Source: Pontibacillus salicampi
GTDB lineage: Bacteria > Bacillota > Bacilli > Bacillales > BH030062
Direction: 5' to 3'
Length of the DNA stretch: 64,000 bases
NCBI RefSeq assembly: GCF_042434395.1
Contig: NZ_JBHLTP010000003.1
Span: 496,001-560,000, forward strand
In this document: positions 42,909 through 50,516 of the stretch, piece by piece
How positions within the stretch are numbered: position 1 is the first letter of the stretch
Layout: each line of letters starts with the position of its first letter
Made by a program: the position numbers and the translations under genes
Notes under the pieces: model-generated
What the model was told of the DNA's origin: nothing
Databases searched by the model: none
What the model saw: the letters and a program-made list of their open reading frames with translations, nothing else

Positions 42909-42938
42909 GTTAAGCGCCAGGAAGAGTTTGCGCTTAGC
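42909..42938 (-). terminator. Hairpin between convergent genes
   Basis: GTTAAGCGC pairs with GCGCTTAGC (one wobble). T6 follows on the minus strand, so it suits the small minus-strand gene at 42945-43085 best. Confidence 0.6.
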
Positions 42939-42944
42939 TTACGT

Positions 42945-43085
42945 TTAGGAAGCGTCCCATTTGAAGGTTTTCACACTGAGGAACATACATAAAATGGTGC
43001 TGGAAACTAATAAATATAGATGTTCTAATTCCTCTGTATCTCCCTGTTGAAAATGGGCCATCCATTGCTCGGATGTATTATTCAA
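42945..43085 (-). CDS. 46-residue small protein with one membrane helix
   Basis: TTG start at 43085, 7 bases after AAGGTGGGG, then NNTSEQWMAHFQQGDTEELE and a helix (LYLLVSSTILCMFLSV) and a short tail. A hairpin with T6 lies directly after its stop. The match of ribosome site, frame and terminator supports it; the family is unknown. Confidence 0.45.
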   Translation of the reverse strand: MNNTSEQWMAHFQQGDTEELEHLYLLVSSTILCMFLSVKTFKWDAS

Positions 43086-43305
43086 AGGAATCGCCCCACC
43101 TTGCTTTAATACTTTTTAAACTATACCAATGACTGACAGAGAAAGTTCACTAAATATTGGATTTTTTAAAAATTATTGAGAAATGAATAATCAATTGAGG
43201 TAAATATGGAAGAGAAATAGCTTGTGTATCTTGTACCATCCTCCTTTTAGCACTACAATAGAGGTTGGGGTAGTAAGAAATGATAAATAAGAAAGGAAGA
43301 TAACT

Positions 43306-43575
43306 TTGAGTAGCAATTCATCCATACAGGTTAAGCAGGTGGAAGAAGTATATTCTATTAAGCCGGTTAAAGGCCAGTCTCTCTTAGCATCTGCTTTTGA
43401 ACAGGAGGTTCCTTTAGATTATAAATGTCAAAAAGGGAACTGCACCCGTTGTAAAGTAGAGCTAATAAATGGACAGGATTTGGTGAATCAGCCGACTCCA
43501 AAAGAGCACGAGCAAATTGAAGACGAACTGGACAACGGTTTTCGTCTTGCCTGCCAAACTGTTCCATTAAAATAA
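43306..43575 (+). CDS. 2Fe-2S ferredoxin-type protein
   Basis: 89 residues of the beta-grasp ferredoxin fold. The cluster ligands are CQKGNCTRCK (C-x4-C-x2-C) and a fourth Cys in RLACQ. It should carry single electrons to an oxygenase or reductase; no partner gene is adjacent. The TTG start follows AAGGAAG. The plant-type pattern is shorter than in plant ferredoxins but common in bacilli. Confidence 0.85.
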   Translation: MSSNSSIQVKQVEEVYSIKPVKGQSLLASAFEQEVPLDYKCQKGNCTRCKVELINGQDLVNQPTPKEHEQIEDELDNGFRLACQTVPLK

Positions 43576-43608
43576 GGGAATTACATATGGTATATGATCA
43601 TTAGACGC

Positions 43609-43646
43609 AAGCACTCAATTTTTTACAAAAGTTGGGTGCTTTTTTT
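43609..43646 (+). terminator. Terminator after ferredoxin gene
   Basis: AAGCACTCAA pairs with TTGGGTGCTT, followed by T7. Confidence 0.75.
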
Positions 43647-43664
43647 GGATAAGGAGGAATCACC

Positions 43665-44210
43665 GTGAAGAAAATAATAGGTTGGAAGCATTTGGAGTTA
43701 AAAGGACAGCAATATACGCAGCTAGAATGGAAAGAAAAGACGATTGTTGCAAAGGGGAGAGTGGAGGTTGAAGGTAGCACTGGGGAGGTTACTACCTATT
43801 GCATAGAAATGGATTTCAGCTGGTATGTAAAAAAGGTTCAAGTGAGAAATGAAGAGTCAAAGAAGGAGTTATGCCTCACGAGGGAAGAAGGGAGATGGGT
43901 TTGTCAAGGGGACCACCTTTCCTATGCTGATCAAGCTGTGGACGTCGATTTATCTGTAACCCCGTTTTCCAATTCCCTCCCCATTAACAGGCTTAACTGG
44001 CGGACAGGTGAAAAAAGGAATTTTCTAATGCTTTATATCGACGGGAGAACACTTAAGACGATAACGGTAGAACAGCAGTACACCTATTTGGGAAGAACGG
44101 AAAGGGGAAGACAGTTCCGTTATGCTTGTAAGGACTATCAAACGATTCTAACGGTAGATGATGCTGGCTTGGTATTGGAGTATCCAGAAGTCTTTATACG
44201 CACCAAATAG
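43665..44210 (+). CDS. Putative glycolipid-binding (PF06475-type) protein
   Basis: 181 residues, beta-rich, with the conserved block VDVDLSVTPFSNSLPINRL of the putative glycolipid-binding family, followed by LMLYIDGRTLKTITVEQQYT and RQFRYACKDYQTILTVDD. The family was named from a structure; its ligand in bacilli is unproven. GTG start 6 bases after GGAGGA. Single gene. Confidence 0.78.
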   Translation: MKKIIGWKHLELKGQQYTQLEWKEKTIVAKGRVEVEGSTGEVTTYCIEMDFSWYVKKVQVRNEESKKELCLTREEGRWVCQGDHLSYADQAVDVDLSVTPFSNSLPINRLNWRTGEKRNFLMLYIDGRTLKTITVEQQYTYLGRTERGRQFRYACKDYQTILTVDDAGLVLEYPEVFIRTK

Positions 44211-44222
44211 AATATAAAGAGA

Positions 44223-44256
44223 ACATAGCTAAGAATAATAATTTCTTAGCTATGTG
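44223..44256. terminator. Bidirectional hairpin between convergent genes
   Basis: ACATAGCTAAGAA pairs with TTCTTAGCTATGT. It overlaps the last codons of the LysR-type gene. Confidence 0.6.
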
Positions 44257-45157
44257 TATTGTTGAGGACAGGAGTCTTTAATAATTTGTGAGCTATGGAT
44301 ATGAAATCTTCCAGTGGCTTGGACATCCATTTATCTTTATGCCAAGCAATATGTGTATGAATGAGCGGAATATCATTGTCCCATTTCAATTCTACCATAT
44401 CACCATCCTTGAGGTTTTTTTCTACTACCATTGTTGGTAGAGCAGCTACACCTAAACCAGCAATGATGCACTGCTTAATGGCCTCTATACTGCCAAATTC
44501 AAACTTGTTTAGAGGATAAACTTGGGCTTTGGAACAAGATATCTCTAGTAGATTTCGATAGGAGCAGCCTGTTTCTGTTAATAAAAATGTTTCTTCTTCT
44601 AAATCCTTTAACGATAAAGCCCTTTCCGCAAGCGGATGTTCTCTTCCGGCTACTAATTTAATTTCCTCCTTTACTAAAGGCTCAATGGTTAAAGACTCTT
44701 CAGGCTTAGATACATCCATAATAAAAGCAGCATCCAATGCTCCATTCATTAGTTGCTCCCGAGCTAATTCATCGGAATGAGCGGGTTTAAATATAAGCTT
44801 GACATGGGGATACAGGTGTTTGAATTCTGTTAAAACAGGAGGTAATCTATAAGTGCATTGACTCTCCTGCGCTCCGATGACGAGAGTTCCGGTTGGCTCG
44901 TTTTCCGAACTAATGGCCATTTTTGCTTCCTCACTCATTTTAACCATTTTCTCGGCGTACTTTTTAAATCGGTGTCCTGCTTCTGTTAGGACTAACCGTT
45001 TTCCTAACCGTTCAAACAATAGAGCTCCAAGGCTCTCCTCTAACGATTTAATCTGTGCTGTAACGCTGGATTGTGCATAGTTTAACGTGTTTGCTGTTTT
45101 CGTGAAATTAAGTGTCTCTGCAGCTGTTAAAAATGTAGTCAGTTGCTTTTGATCCAT
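44246..45157 (-). CDS. LysR-family transcriptional regulator
   Basis: 303 residues. The N-terminal winged helix is typical (QLTTFLTAAETLNFTKTANT, AQSSVTAQIKSLEESLG) and the C-terminal half is a periplasmic-binding-like effector domain. It is transcribed away from the FMN reductase gene at 45278, the classic arrangement where a LysR regulator controls both itself and its neighbour from the shared 120-base region. The B. subtilis ywqM-ywqN pair has the same layout. Effector unknown. Confidence 0.9.
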   Translation of the reverse strand: MDQKQLTTFLTAAETLNFTKTANTLNYAQSSVTAQIKSLEESLGALLFERLGKRLVLTEAGHRFKKYAEKMVKMSEEAKMAISSENEPTGTLVIGAQESQCTYRLPPVLTEFKHLYPHVKLIFKPAHSDELAREQLMNGALDAAFIMDVSKPEESLTIEPLVKEEIKLVAGREHPLAERALSLKDLEEETFLLTETGCSYRNLLEISCSKAQVYPLNKFEFGSIEAIKQCIIAGLGVAALPTMVVEKNLKDGDMVELKWDNDIPLIHTHIAWHKDKWMSKPLEDFISIAHKLLKTPVLNNTHS

Positions 45158-45277
45158 GACTCACCATTCCTTTATCGGTTTTATCTATTATTCTTATCGA
45201 AATTATTCGTTTTTCTGATTTGCATGTATAGTATAAGCTAAATAGTATGAACAGACAAAACCTAGGAGGGAAAAGGA

Positions 45278-45826
45278 ATGAGCATTGTTATGATTAACGG
45301 TGGAAGCCGTGAAAATGGAAATACAAATCTATTATCTGCTCGAGCAGTTCATGGTTTAGAGGTAGATATTATCCAATTGGATGAGTACAATATTTCCCCC
45401 ATTGTAGATGAACGTCACGCTGAGGGAGGCTTTTCAGAAGTAGCAGACGATTTCATGCAAGTAATGGATCGTGTAATGGAATACGATAAGATTATCTTTG
45501 CCACTCCCATCTACTGGTACACGATGACAGGTACCATGAAGCAGTTTATTGATCGCTGGTCTCAAGCCATGAGAGAGGATAGATATCATGATCTCCGCGA
45601 GCGAATGGCTAGGAAAAAAGGGTATGTTATTGCGGTGGGCGGAGATTCTCCCTATATAAAAGGACTACCGCTGCTGCAACAATTTAAGTATATTTTTGAC
45701 TTTGTACACCTTCCATTTGAAGGTTACGTACTTGGACAAGCGAACAAGCCAGGGGAAATTGAACAAGATAAAAAAGCTTTATATAGTGCTGATTTGTTAA
45801 ATCAAACATTAAAAGAAGACACATAA
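45278..45826 (+). CDS. NAD(P)H-dependent FMN reductase family flavoprotein
   Basis: 182 residues of the flavodoxin-like fold: VMINGGSRENGNTNLLSARA binds the FMN phosphate, and IIFATPIYWYTMTGTMKQFI contacts the flavin ring. It should reduce quinones, nitro compounds or flavins with NAD(P)H. Probably under the divergent LysR regulator. AGGAGGG precedes the ATG. Confidence 0.87.
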   Translation: MSIVMINGGSRENGNTNLLSARAVHGLEVDIIQLDEYNISPIVDERHAEGGFSEVADDFMQVMDRVMEYDKIIFATPIYWYTMTGTMKQFIDRWSQAMREDRYHDLRERMARKKGYVIAVGGDSPYIKGLPLLQQFKYIFDFVHLPFEGYVLGQANKPGEIEQDKKALYSADLLNQTLKEDT

Positions 45827-45998
45827 TGTCATCATCTCTTTCTGGGATACTTGGTACCCTTTGATGACTTTAGCTATCTCTCAATTGATTCCATGGGGCG
45901 AGTGAATTTGTATTCTATCGTTTGACCTGAAAGCACCAGAAGAATATAGTGAATGAAGGATCTTCTATGGATATACACTAGGAAGGATGGGATCTTAA

Positions 45999-46292
45999 AT
46001 GATTGAACATATTGTTTTGTTCACGTTTACTGAACAAACTACAGAAGAGCAGCAGCGAGAGGCAATACATAAGCTGACATCACTTAAACAAGAAATTCCT
46101 GGTATCGTTGATATTCAAGCTGGTTTGAATTTCTCTGATAGGAATCAAGGCTATGAAGTAGGCTTAACGGTACGCTTTGAAGATAAACAAGCTTTAGAGG
46201 CATATAGCCCTCATGAGAAACACCAAGAGGTTGTAGCCTACTTAAGGGAAATCGGTCTTACAGATATTCTTGCAGTGGATTTTGAAATATAA
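45999..46292 (+). CDS. Dabb family (stress-responsive alpha/beta barrel) protein
   Basis: 97 residues with the Dabb domain: EHIVLFTFTEQTTEEQQREA, EIPGIVDIQAGLNFSDR, YEVGLTVRFEDKQALEAY and a closing PHEKHQEV. These ferredoxin-like folds dimerise into a barrel; most have no known reaction. Own terminator follows. Confidence 0.87.
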   Translation: MIEHIVLFTFTEQTTEEQQREAIHKLTSLKQEIPGIVDIQAGLNFSDRNQGYEVGLTVRFEDKQALEAYSPHEKHQEVVAYLREIGLTDILAVDFEI

Positions 46293-46301
46293 CATGGATA
46301 T

Positions 46302-46334
46302 ATTCTCTGATGGTTAGCATCAGAGAATTTTTTT
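46302..46334 (+). terminator. Terminator of the Dabb gene
   Basis: ATTCTCTGATG pairs with CATCAGAGAAT followed by T7. Confidence 0.85.
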
Positions 46335-46603
46335 GTCGCTTTCTACCCCGCTTCTTAAGTAATCCTCCGCTTACTTAGCTAATCTTTCGCATGAAAACAT
46401 ATCCCCTTCTTTACCTATAATCATCAATCAACATGGTTATCATAGCTCTTAACATTTCCTAGGTGACTTGGCACACCTTATATCCGTATTAACAAAGGAG
46501 ATGATCCCTGTTCAATACAGAGATCATCTCCCAAAAACGGTCTAGGATGTCGTTGAAAATGTCCTTTACAAAGGGAGCATTTTATAATAGCCTATCTTTT
46601 TTA
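46335..46603. other. Intergenic region between convergent genes
   Basis: About 270 bases with only the hairpin at 46498-46532 and no gene. Confidence 0.4.
46498..46532 (-). terminator. Hairpin after the methyltransferase gene
   Basis: GGAGATGATC pairs with GATCATCTCC around 14 bases; the minus strand continues TTTGTT. It ends the riboswitch-controlled transcript. Confidence 0.6.
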
Positions 46604-47653
46604 TTATGCTTTTGTCCGATAGGTAAGGTTATGCCCTTTCAGTGTATCATCTGTGCCGAATAGGAAGTGCTTTTCCATATCAGGTGAGTACGTAGAATTA
46701 ATCGCTTCACGCCCAACTGTCTCAGCTACTTCTCTAAGCATACTCGGTGAAGCTCCACAGCATAAACCGAAATAATTCACACCTGTGTTGAGAGCATCTT
46801 TTGCCCAGGATGCAAGCTCATAACGATTGCAGTAAAGCGGATCAAGAGAGGTAGGGAAGGTGGTTTCAGTTGGCAAGCTACAAGAACAACCTCCATCTGG
46901 CAGATTAAAAAATGTTGGATGCTCTTCTGTCGTACGATATGGAATAGGCAGTGCTCCTACAAAGCCCTCACATGTTTCTCGTATCTTTTCTACATATGGC
47001 TGCATGGTAGCTGGACCACGGAAGCAGTTCATTCCTACAACGAGTGCGCCTTGTTCCTCCAGTAATCGGCAGCCTTCTTCAACGGTGTACCCATCACGAA
47101 GGATGTTTTCTCCCATAAGACCAAATGTGATAACAGCTGGTAAGTCCTGTTTCTGTATTTCTTCTAGGGCAATTTTTGCTTCTTCATAATAGTAGAATGT
47201 TTCCCCATTCACAAAATCAACATCTTCTTCTTTACACCATTTAATCATTTCTGCGAACATCGTACGAACCTTCTCTTTTGATGCGGGATCGTCCGGATCG
47301 AATATATTAGTGTTGGAAACGTTCCCAGCTACAAGTGCTTCTTCGGTTGGGTGTTCCTTTGCAACTTCTTTAGCTAAACGGATAGCATTTCGATTTAAAG
47401 GCTCTAGCAAGTCTTCTTTACCAATAATTCTCATTTTCTCACGATGGGCATTATAGGTGAAAGCAAGAACCACGTCAGATCCAGCTTTCATATAATCTCG
47501 ATACGTTTGTTTCAATGCTTCTGGATTTTCAATAGCTACCTCTGGTACAAAGGAGCCTGCTTGCAGGTAGCCTCTTCTTTCCAATTCAAATAAATAGCCT
47601 TCTCCACAAATGACTGGACCGTCTTGTAAACGTTGTTCTAGTGATCTTTTCAT
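46604..47653 (-). CDS. Homocysteine S-methyltransferase family protein
   Basis: 349 residues with the zinc ligands of the betaine/SMM:homocysteine methyltransferase fold: Cys in GMNCFRGP and the CC pair in GLCCGASP. It transfers a methyl group to homocysteine to form methionine. The start GEGYLFELERRGY differs from E. coli MmuM, and the donor (betaine, S-methylmethionine or another) cannot be told. A SAM-I riboswitch in the leader shows that it belongs to methionine metabolism. ATG 7 bases after AAGGATG. Confidence 0.88.
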   Translation of the reverse strand: MKRSLEQRLQDGPVICGEGYLFELERRGYLQAGSFVPEVAIENPEALKQTYRDYMKAGSDVVLAFTYNAHREKMRIIGKEDLLEPLNRNAIRLAKEVAKEHPTEEALVAGNVSNTNIFDPDDPASKEKVRTMFAEMIKWCKEEDVDFVNGETFYYYEEAKIALEEIQKQDLPAVITFGLMGENILRDGYTVEEGCRLLEEQGALVVGMNCFRGPATMQPYVEKIRETCEGFVGALPIPYRTTEEHPTFFNLPDGGCSCSLPTETTFPTSLDPLYCNRYELASWAKDALNTGVNYFGLCCGASPSMLREVAETVGREAINSTYSPDMEKHFLFGTDDTLKGHNLTYRTKA

Positions 47654-47698
47654 TGTTATTCATCCTTCCATTAAGTAGTTTTTATAGAAGAGGACACT

Positions 47699-47727
47699 AA
47701 AAAACCCTCTTCCATAAGAAGAGGGTG
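47699..47727 (-). terminator. Riboswitch terminator hairpin
   Basis: ACCCTCTTC pairs with GAAGAGGGT and T6 follows on the minus strand. It is the expression platform of the SAM-I element. Confidence 0.85.
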
Positions 47728-47744
47728 TATGTACACGTTTCCTC

Positions 47745-47850
47745 CTCTTATCTTTCAGACCGTAGTCTGTAGGATGTAGCACCTTTTCAAACGAATTGAA
47801 AGGTTGCCGGGCTTCGCAGGGCCTATTCCCTCAGCCGCTCTTGATAAGAG
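47745..47850 (-). ncRNA. SAM-I (S-box) riboswitch
   Basis: On the minus strand CTCTTATCAAGAGCGGCTGA begins the aptamer (P1, kink-turn region). GGCCCTGCGAAGCCCGGCAA, the loop GGTGCTACATCC, and the closing GATAAGAG (P1 partner) are all at consensus. When SAM binds, the downstream terminator forms and the methyltransferase gene is turned off; low SAM allows read-through. Confidence 0.95.
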
Positions 47851-48038
47851 CTATTAAGTTGTAATTTGAATTATAGGAGAGATTGTAAGAGAGGTCAATC
47901 CTTTTTTGAACTTTTTCGAAAATTTATGATAATAAAGTAGCAATACAGCACTAGATGAGGGGAATGGGCTATATCAAATAAATGGATGAACTTGTGGTAA
48001 AATGACAATAGTACATAAGAAAAAAGTAGGGATACAAT

Positions 48039-49784
48039 TTGACAGAAATGACATATCCCCAAAAGGGGAAACAGTTTTTTCAATTAATTAAAAATACAAA
48101 GCCATCTGTTGCGAGAATGGGCATAGCGTTTTCGTTCAGTGTGATTTCCACCATCGTCAGCCTGTTCATACCGTTATTAACAAGGGATTTTATTAATGAT
48201 TTCAGTATCGCCTCTTTTGAATGGACATTTGTAGCGATGTTATTTGCAGTGTTCTTAATACAAGCCTTCACAAGTGGACTTTCCATTTATTTGTTAAATT
48301 ATGTTGGGCAGCAAATTGTAGCAGGACTACGCTCCAAGCTGTGGGATAAGCATGTTAAGCTCCCTGTACCATTCTACGATGAACATAAGACAGGGGAACT
48401 AATTAGTCGGATTGTAAATGACACTAGTATCGTCAAAAATTTAATAACAGAGCATGTCACCAATTTTTTTACAGGATTTATTTCGATTATTGGGTCGGTT
48501 ATTATTCTATTAATTCTTGATTGGAAGATGACTATGGTAATGCTGATAGCCGTACCATTAGCGATTGGAATCATTTTACCGCTCGGCAGGAAAATGTATA
48601 AGGTCTCCCGTGGGTTGCAGGATGAGACAGCAAGCTTTACAGCCACAACGACCCAAGTGCTTTCTGAAATACGTCTAGTAAAGGCCTCTAATGCCGAAAG
48701 GAGAGAGTTCAATCAGGGAACAACAGGAATTCAAAACCTATTTCAATATGGACTGAAGGAAGCTACCATTCAAGCCATCATTGGTCCTTTAATGACGCTA
48801 GTACTCATGGCAATGCTAGTTATTGTGCTTGGCTATGGAGGTTTCAGAGTGTCTTCAGGTGGGCTTTCTGCAGGTGATCTCGTAGCTTTTATACTGTACT
48901 TATTTCAAATCATTGTCCCACTAAGTCAATTTACTACCTTTTTTACTCAACTTCAAAAAGCCTCAGGAGCTACAGAGCGTATCATTGGGATTCTGGATGA
49001 ACAAGAGGAAGCATTACATAAAGGGGCAAGGGTTAAGGAAGCCAAACAGGATATCCATTTCGATGGTGTATCATTTGGGTATCAGGAAACTAGTGTTGTT
49101 CTAAATAATATCTCATTCACTATTCCTCCTAATGCTGTAACAGCAATTGTAGGACCAAGTGGTAGTGGCAAGACGACCTTGTTTGCATTAATAGAACGCT
49201 TTTATCAGCCATCAAAAGGCGTCATCAAGTTAGGGGAAATGAATATCCAGCATATTAACCTCGAGGACTGGCGTAAACATATTGGCTATGTTTCTCAGGA
49301 GAGTCCTATCATCTCAGGAACCATTCAGGAGAATATTTGTTATGGCTTGGATTATAAACCCAGCGAAGGAGAGATAAATCAAGCTGCTCAAATGGCATAT
49401 GCGAAGGAATTTATAGAGGACCTTCCCGAGGGTTACCATACTCAGGTTGGCGAACGTGGAATTAAGTTATCAGGTGGACAGCGTCAACGGATTGGGATAG
49501 CTAGGGCGCTAATACGAAATCCAGATATTCTGCTTCTGGATGAAGCAACCTCCAGTCTCGATAGTAAGGCGGAGATGGTGGTGCAAAAAGCGCTCGATAA
49601 TTTGATGCAGGGGCGAACAACGATTGTTATCGCACATCGCTTATCTACAGTCGTCCATTCTGAGCAAATTGTCTTTATAGATCAAGGGGAAGTAACAGGA
49701 ATTGGCGATCATGAGAGGCTGTACAAAGATCACGCCACTTACCGGGAATTTGCAAATCAGCAACTGAAAGTGAAAGGTAACTGA
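48039..49784 (+). CDS. bmrA: BmrA-like ABC multidrug exporter (half-transporter)
   Basis: 581 residues: six membrane helices (about 28-310) fused to one ATPase. The ATPase has Walker A GPSGSGKTTL, Q-loop YVSQESPI, signature LSGGQRQRIGIARAL, Walker B ILLLDEATSSLDS and the His switch IVIAHRLS. The sequence is close to B. subtilis BmrA (589 residues), a homodimeric drug exporter; exact substrates are not predictable. TTG start 7 bases after AGGG. A 32-residue membrane peptide gene follows. Confidence 0.88.
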   Translation: MTEMTYPQKGKQFFQLIKNTKPSVARMGIAFSFSVISTIVSLFIPLLTRDFINDFSIASFEWTFVAMLFAVFLIQAFTSGLSIYLLNYVGQQIVAGLRSKLWDKHVKLPVPFYDEHKTGELISRIVNDTSIVKNLITEHVTNFFTGFISIIGSVIILLILDWKMTMVMLIAVPLAIGIILPLGRKMYKVSRGLQDETASFTATTTQVLSEIRLVKASNAERREFNQGTTGIQNLFQYGLKEATIQAIIGPLMTLVLMAMLVIVLGYGGFRVSSGGLSAGDLVAFILYLFQIIVPLSQFTTFFTQLQKASGATERIIGILDEQEEALHKGARVKEAKQDIHFDGVSFGYQETSVVLNNISFTIPPNAVTAIVGPSGSGKTTLFALIERFYQPSKGVIKLGEMNIQHINLEDWRKHIGYVSQESPIISGTIQENICYGLDYKPSEGEINQAAQMAYAKEFIEDLPEGYHTQVGERGIKLSGGQRQRIGIARALIRNPDILLLDEATSSLDSKAEMVVQKALDNLMQGRTTIVIAHRLSTVVHSEQIVFIDQGEVTGIGDHERLYKDHATYREFANQQLKVKGN

Positions 49785-49843
49785 ATCTTTTAGTACATTT
49801 TATCCGTATGTATAGGTAAGCTTCTCGAGAGGAGGCGATTCCA

Positions 49844-49942
49844 ATGTTCATACGTATTTTTCAGAAATTAAATCGCAAGTATCAGCTGCTTATGCTGCTC
49901 ATAATTATTGCATTATTAATTATAGGGTTTTTACTCTTATAA
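49844..49942 (+). CDS. 32-residue single-helix membrane peptide
   Basis: GAGGAGGCG, 6 bases, ATG, then MFIRIFQKLNRKYQ and a very hydrophobic end (LLMLLIIIALLIIGFLLL). It has a basic N-terminus and one helix. It lies 60 bases after the ABC exporter gene, possibly on the same message. Confidence 0.55.
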   Translation: MFIRIFQKLNRKYQLLMLLIIIALLIIGFLLL

Positions 49943-50002
49943 AGAACCCCTTTGGTAGGTAAAGGGTTCGGATTTGCAGTACAAACAATAGAATAACACC
50001 CC

Positions 50003-50043
50003 AAAAAGAGGGCCAATTCGCATATGAATTGGCCCTCTTTTTT
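50003..50043. terminator. Strong bidirectional terminator
   Basis: AAAAAGAGGGCCAATTC pairs perfectly with GAATTGGCCCTCTTTTT. A weaker hairpin (GAACCCCTTT/AAAGGGTTC, 49944-49969) lies just before it. Confidence 0.9.
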
Positions 50044-50516
50044 CCCATCACTAAAGGGATTTGACTAAATTTACATACCAATTCGCAGGAGTCTGTTTTC
50101 TAGTAGATACCTGCGAATTCGTGTACCAAATATATTTAAAAACCATAACAGCACGAATAGTATAGTCTACATGCGAGGTGGAAATGTTTGATTTAGGTAT
50201 ATCCTTCTTCAACTAAAGCAACCTGAACTTGGAAGAATAGCATTAGGAATTCGTAAAGAGTTTTAAATGTATATCACCTAAGATAGTAATGTTTATATTC
50301 CACCTTGGGTAAGTATTATTGTTCCGTGCTCGAAAAGCTGTTGTTAAGCGTCAATAGGAAAGGAGTAAGACCCGTTACTTGGTAGGGTTCTTTTTTATGC
50401 GGATTACTCAGAAAATTAAAATTAAACAATGCTTTAGTATTCGGTCTTTGGAAGGGGTGTGGTAAAATTTTCTTATTACGTATTCTTGTAACAGTAAAAG
50501 CGTGGAGGTTGGTTGG
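50044..50516. other. Gene-free region before the permease gene
   Basis: About 470 bases without a convincing gene. It holds the inverted repeat at 50080-50119, short reading frames with no support, and a weak hairpin with T6 near 50367-50397 that could end a short transcript. Confidence 0.4.
50080..50119. repeat. Inverted repeat of unknown function
   Basis: AATTCGCAGG (50080-50089) and CCTGCGAATT (50110-50119) are perfect inverted copies 20 bases apart. They share CAATTCGCA with the terminator at 50003-50043. Possible operator or hairpin. Confidence 0.4.

Noticed and set aside
50160..50270. Small open frame MFDLGISFFN followed by a shifted frame
   Set aside because: It stops after ten codons, and the continuation needs a frameshift in a region without any recognisable protein pattern.
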